Assembly: GCA_016866775.1 (NCBI GenBank)
Contig: VGLJ01000032.1
Coordinates: 1 to 54,334, forward strand
Source of the DNA: Candidatus Rokuibacteriota bacterium
Lineage (GTDB): Bacteria > Methylomirabilota > Methylomirabilia > Rokubacteriales > CSP1-6
DNA: 54,334 nucleotides
Direction: 5' to 3'
Every line of letters begins with the position of its first letter. The first letter of the stretch is position 1. Under the pieces are notes generated by a model that was not told the origin of the DNA, ran no database searches, and saw nothing but the letters and a program-made list of their open reading frames with translations. The translations under genes were made by a program, and so were the position numbers. Below, piece after piece: positions 52,182 to 54,334 of the stretch.

Positions 52182-53826
52182 CTAGCGCGCCAGACGAAGC
52201 ATCGCGAGCGCTCGCGCGGCGAGGTCGTAGCGCTCGCCGCCCTTCAACGCGCGGTGACGGCGCCGGCCGTTCGCCGTGCGCGTATCGAGCACGACGTCCC
52301 AGGACGCGCCACGCCGGTGTGCCGGCAGCACGAAGTCGATCGGCTCGCGATAGGCGTTCACCAGGAGCATCAGCGTGTCGTCCATGATCGCCTGGCCCTG
52401 CGGGTCCACGTCCGCGATCGCATCGCCCGCGAGCCGGAGGCCGAAGCAGCGCGTGAACCCGTTGCTCCAGTCCTCGTCGGTCATCTCGTGGCCGTCGGGG
52501 CGGAACCACGAGAGGTCCTTGACCTCCGAGCCGCGGATGCGCCGCCCGAAGAAGAACTTCTGCCGGCGCAGCACGGGATGCCGTCGCCGGAGCGCGATCA
52601 CGTAGCGGACGAACTCCAGCAGCTCGCGGTCGGGACCATCGAGCTTCCAGTCGAGCCACGAGAGCTCGTTGTCCTGGCAATAGGCGTTGTTGTTGCCCTG
52701 CTGCGTGCGCCCGATCTCGTCGCCGCCGGTCAGCATCGGCACGCCCTGCGAGAGGAGCAGCGTGGCGAGGAAGTTCCGCCGCTGCCGCCGCCCGCCTGCC
52801 CCTCGTCGCCCTTCCAGAAGGCGCGCACGGTGTCGCGATCGATGCCGTTCCACTCCGCCCACAGCACGGGAAAGTTGCCGACCTGGTAGCCGCCCTCACC
52901 CGGATCCCACGGCTCGGCGATGAGCTTGACCTGCGAGATGACGGGATCCTGGCCGCAGGCTGTCCATGATGAGCTGCAGCGTCCGCGGGTGCGTCATGTT
53001 CAGGGTGTTGCCGCACCCGGTGTAGTCCATGTAGTAACGCCGGTCGTCGGGCATCAGCCGGTGGTACGCGGCGTTGTCGATGCCCCGGAACGACAGCGTG
53101 GGCCCGAGATGGTTGCCCTCCGCGGCGTGGCTGTAGACGACGTCGAGGACGACTTCGATGCCAGCTTCGTGTAACGCTTTGACCATGGTCTTGAACTCGC
53201 GGACCTGGTCGCCGGGCCCTGACGGCCGTCACGCCGAGGGCCTTGAGATAGTCGAGCGCGGCGGGCGCCACGACACCTCCATAGGCGCCGCGCAGCTCCC
53301 TGGCCACGTCGGGATGCCGCTGCGTGAAGCCCTTGACGTGCATCTCGTAGATCACGCTCTCGCTCCACGGGATGCGCGGCGGGCGATCGTCGCCCCACGT
53401 GAACGCGGTATCGACCACGACGGCCTTCGGCATCCCGGGCGCGCTGTCGCGCTCGTCGCGCGCGAGATCGGCGTCGCGATGGCCGATCGTGTAGCCGAAG
53501 AGCGCGTCGCTCCACGGCACCGTCCCGGTGATCGCGTGCGCGTACGGATCGAGGAGGAGCTTGGCGGGATTGAATCGGTGCCCGGCCGCCGGTTCGAACG
53601 GCCCGTGCACCCGATACCCATAGCGGAGACCGGGACGCGCCGGCGGAAGGTACACGTGCCACACTTGGTCCGTGCGCTCCGTCATCGACACGCGACGCTC
53701 GCGGTCGTCTTCGTCGTAGAGACAGAGCTCGACGCCGGTGGCGTTCTCGGAGAAGAGCGCGAAGTTGACGCCGGAGCCGTCCCACGTCGCGCCGAGCGGA
53801 TAGGAGTTGCCGGGCCGCGTTCTCAT
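52182..53826 (-). pseudogene. glgX: Glycogen debranching enzyme GlgX with three internal gaps
   Basis: Four well-preserved GlgX segments lie in order but in changing frames. Segment 1 (53826 to about 53221) has the N-terminal CBM48 domain (RPGNSYPLGATWDGSGVNFA) and SESVIYEMHVKGFTQRHPDV. Segment 2 (about 53219-52953) has [20 protein letters not shown] and GH13 region I. Segment 3 (about 52950-52797) has [20 protein letters not shown]. Segment 4 (about 52790-52182) has [20 protein letters not shown] to the end. About 170 of some 700 residues are missing, including the region with the catalytic Asp (GFRFD) and region IV. As written it cannot work. The retained parts show no point decay, which suggests recent deletion or an assembly fault. 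Confidence 0.85.
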
Positions 53827-53867
53827 CAGAGTTCTACACTGTCAAGAATCGCGCCAAGGGGTTTAGG

Positions 53868-53873
53868 TATACT
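53868..53873 (+). promoter_or_regulatory. Possible -10 box of the RNA-binding protein gene
   Basis: TATACT lies in an AT-rich patch between the divergent glgX and the RNA-binding gene. No good -35 box at 17 bases. A start near 53880 would give a leader of about 54 bases. Confidence 0.4.
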
Positions 53874-53933
53874 TTGACTCGCAGGACCGGGTTCGTCGCC
53901 GTGCACTGTGCTGCCCAAGAAGGAGCGTCGCTC

Positions 53934-54212
53934 ATGGCCGTGAAACTCTTCGTCGGCGGCCTCTCCTACTCCACCTCGACGGAAAGCCTGCGGGACGCGT
54001 TTGCCGCGGTCGGGAACGTCGAGTCGGCCACCATCGTCACCGATCGCGACACGGGCCGCTCGCGCGGCTTCGGCTTCGTGGAGATGGCGACCAACGAGGA
54101 GGCCGATCAGGCGGTGAGCCGTCTCAACGGCTCGAGCCTCGACGGCCGGACGATCAAGGTCGAGAAAGCGACCGGTGCCGGTCTCGGCGGCGGTCGCGGC
54201 CCGCGCCGCTAG
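53934..54212 (+). CDS. RNA-binding protein with a single RRM
   Basis: 92 residues: one RNA recognition motif and a Gly/Arg tail. RNP2 is KLFVGGLSY and RNP1 is RGFGFVEM, both with the aromatic residues that stack on RNA. The tail GAGLGGGRGPRR resembles the Gly-rich ends of cyanobacterial Rbp proteins, linked there to cold response; here the role is unknown. ATG 53934 has AAGGAG nine bases upstream. A strong terminator follows. Confidence 0.94.
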   Translation: MAVKLFVGGLSYSTSTESLRDAFAAVGNVESATIVTDRDTGRSRGFGFVEMATNEEADQAVSRLNGSSLDGRTIKVEKATGAGLGGGRGPRR

Positions 54213-54237
54213 CCCAACTTCCGCAGTTCGGTAGGGG

Positions 54238-54266
54238 AACGGCGCGGTGGAGTCGGCCGCGCCGTT
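54238..54266 (+). terminator. Terminator of the RRM gene
   Basis: A perfect 10-base-pair stem AACGGCGCGG / CCGCGCCGTT with a 9-base loop, followed by CGTATCTT. The rest of the window to 54334 holds nothing recognisable. Confidence 0.65.
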
Positions 54267-54334
54267 CGTATCTTGCGCCGCCGTCGCCCGCGCTGTTCCG
54301 AAAACGGCGTGTAGTGGCGACCTACTTCCGTGAC

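Overview
The window is very GC-rich, gene-dense bacterial chromosome from a Gram-negative organism. It encodes lipopolysaccharide transport and Kdo genes (lptA, lptB, lptC, lptE, a fused lptF-lptG, kdsA, kdsD), RapZ, sigma-54 and MurJ. Base composition, heavy use of GTG/TTG starts, 4-base stop/start overlaps, a GuaB3-type IMP dehydrogenase and a long FBP aldolase/phosphatase would fit an uncultured lineage such as Methylomirabilota/Rokubacteria. That placement is inference; no rRNA is present to test it.

Layout. 0-3.5 kb: 3' end of uvrB, a frameshifted receiver-HPt gene, a lone receiver, uvrC, and a small exported protein. 3.5-9.3 kb: leuS, lptE, holA, a neutral-ceramidase-like gene, and rpsT on the minus strand. 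9.3-16 kb: murJ, xerD, a CBS-type tRNA nucleotidyltransferase, pyrG, kdsA. 16-22.4 kb: kdsD-lptC-lptA-lptB-rpoN-rapZ and a phosphoglucose/phosphomannose isomerase. 22.4-33.4 kb: metK, a UPF0182 membrane protein, lptFG on the minus strand, an exported protein, valS, birA. 33.5-42 kb: a strong sigma-70 promoter drives guaB3-guaA-dnaE-accA. 42-46.6 kb: a SorC-type regulator diverges from the FBP aldolase/phosphatase gene across a palindromic operator, then miaB and a bifunctional-nuclease domain gene. 46.6-49.6 kb: a GT4 glycosyltransferase, two small unknown genes and a phenylacetate-CoA ligase. 49.6-54.3 kb: a broken peroxiredoxin with an in-frame TGA at the peroxidatic position, a minus-strand Rieske / zinc-ribbon / bactofilin / TPR set, a glgX with three clean internal gaps, and an RNA-binding protein.

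Most notable. (1) Three families of GC-rich stem-loop repeats (A, B, C; eight clear copies) recur along the window. Six lie inside open reading frames without breaking them (lptE N-terminus, ceramidase, tRNA nucleotidyltransferase active-site region, LptA signal peptide, valS N-terminus, birA N-terminus). Stems of A and C show paired base changes. This resembles the protein-coding palindromic elements known from Rickettsia. (2) dnaE carries a 422-residue intein with an apparently decaying LAGLIDADG endonuclease. (3) The peroxiredoxin TGA is followed by a bSECIS-like hairpin, but the gene also lacks its middle. (4) LptF and LptG are fused in one 791-residue protein.

The genes serve translation (leuS, valS, rpsT, miaB, tRNA nucleotidyltransferase), DNA replication and repair (uvrB, uvrC, holA, dnaE, xerD), envelope building (lpt, kds, murJ, bactofilin) and central metabolism (pyrG, guaA, guaB3, metK, accA, fbp). 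No rRNA, tRNA, CRISPR array or transposase was seen.
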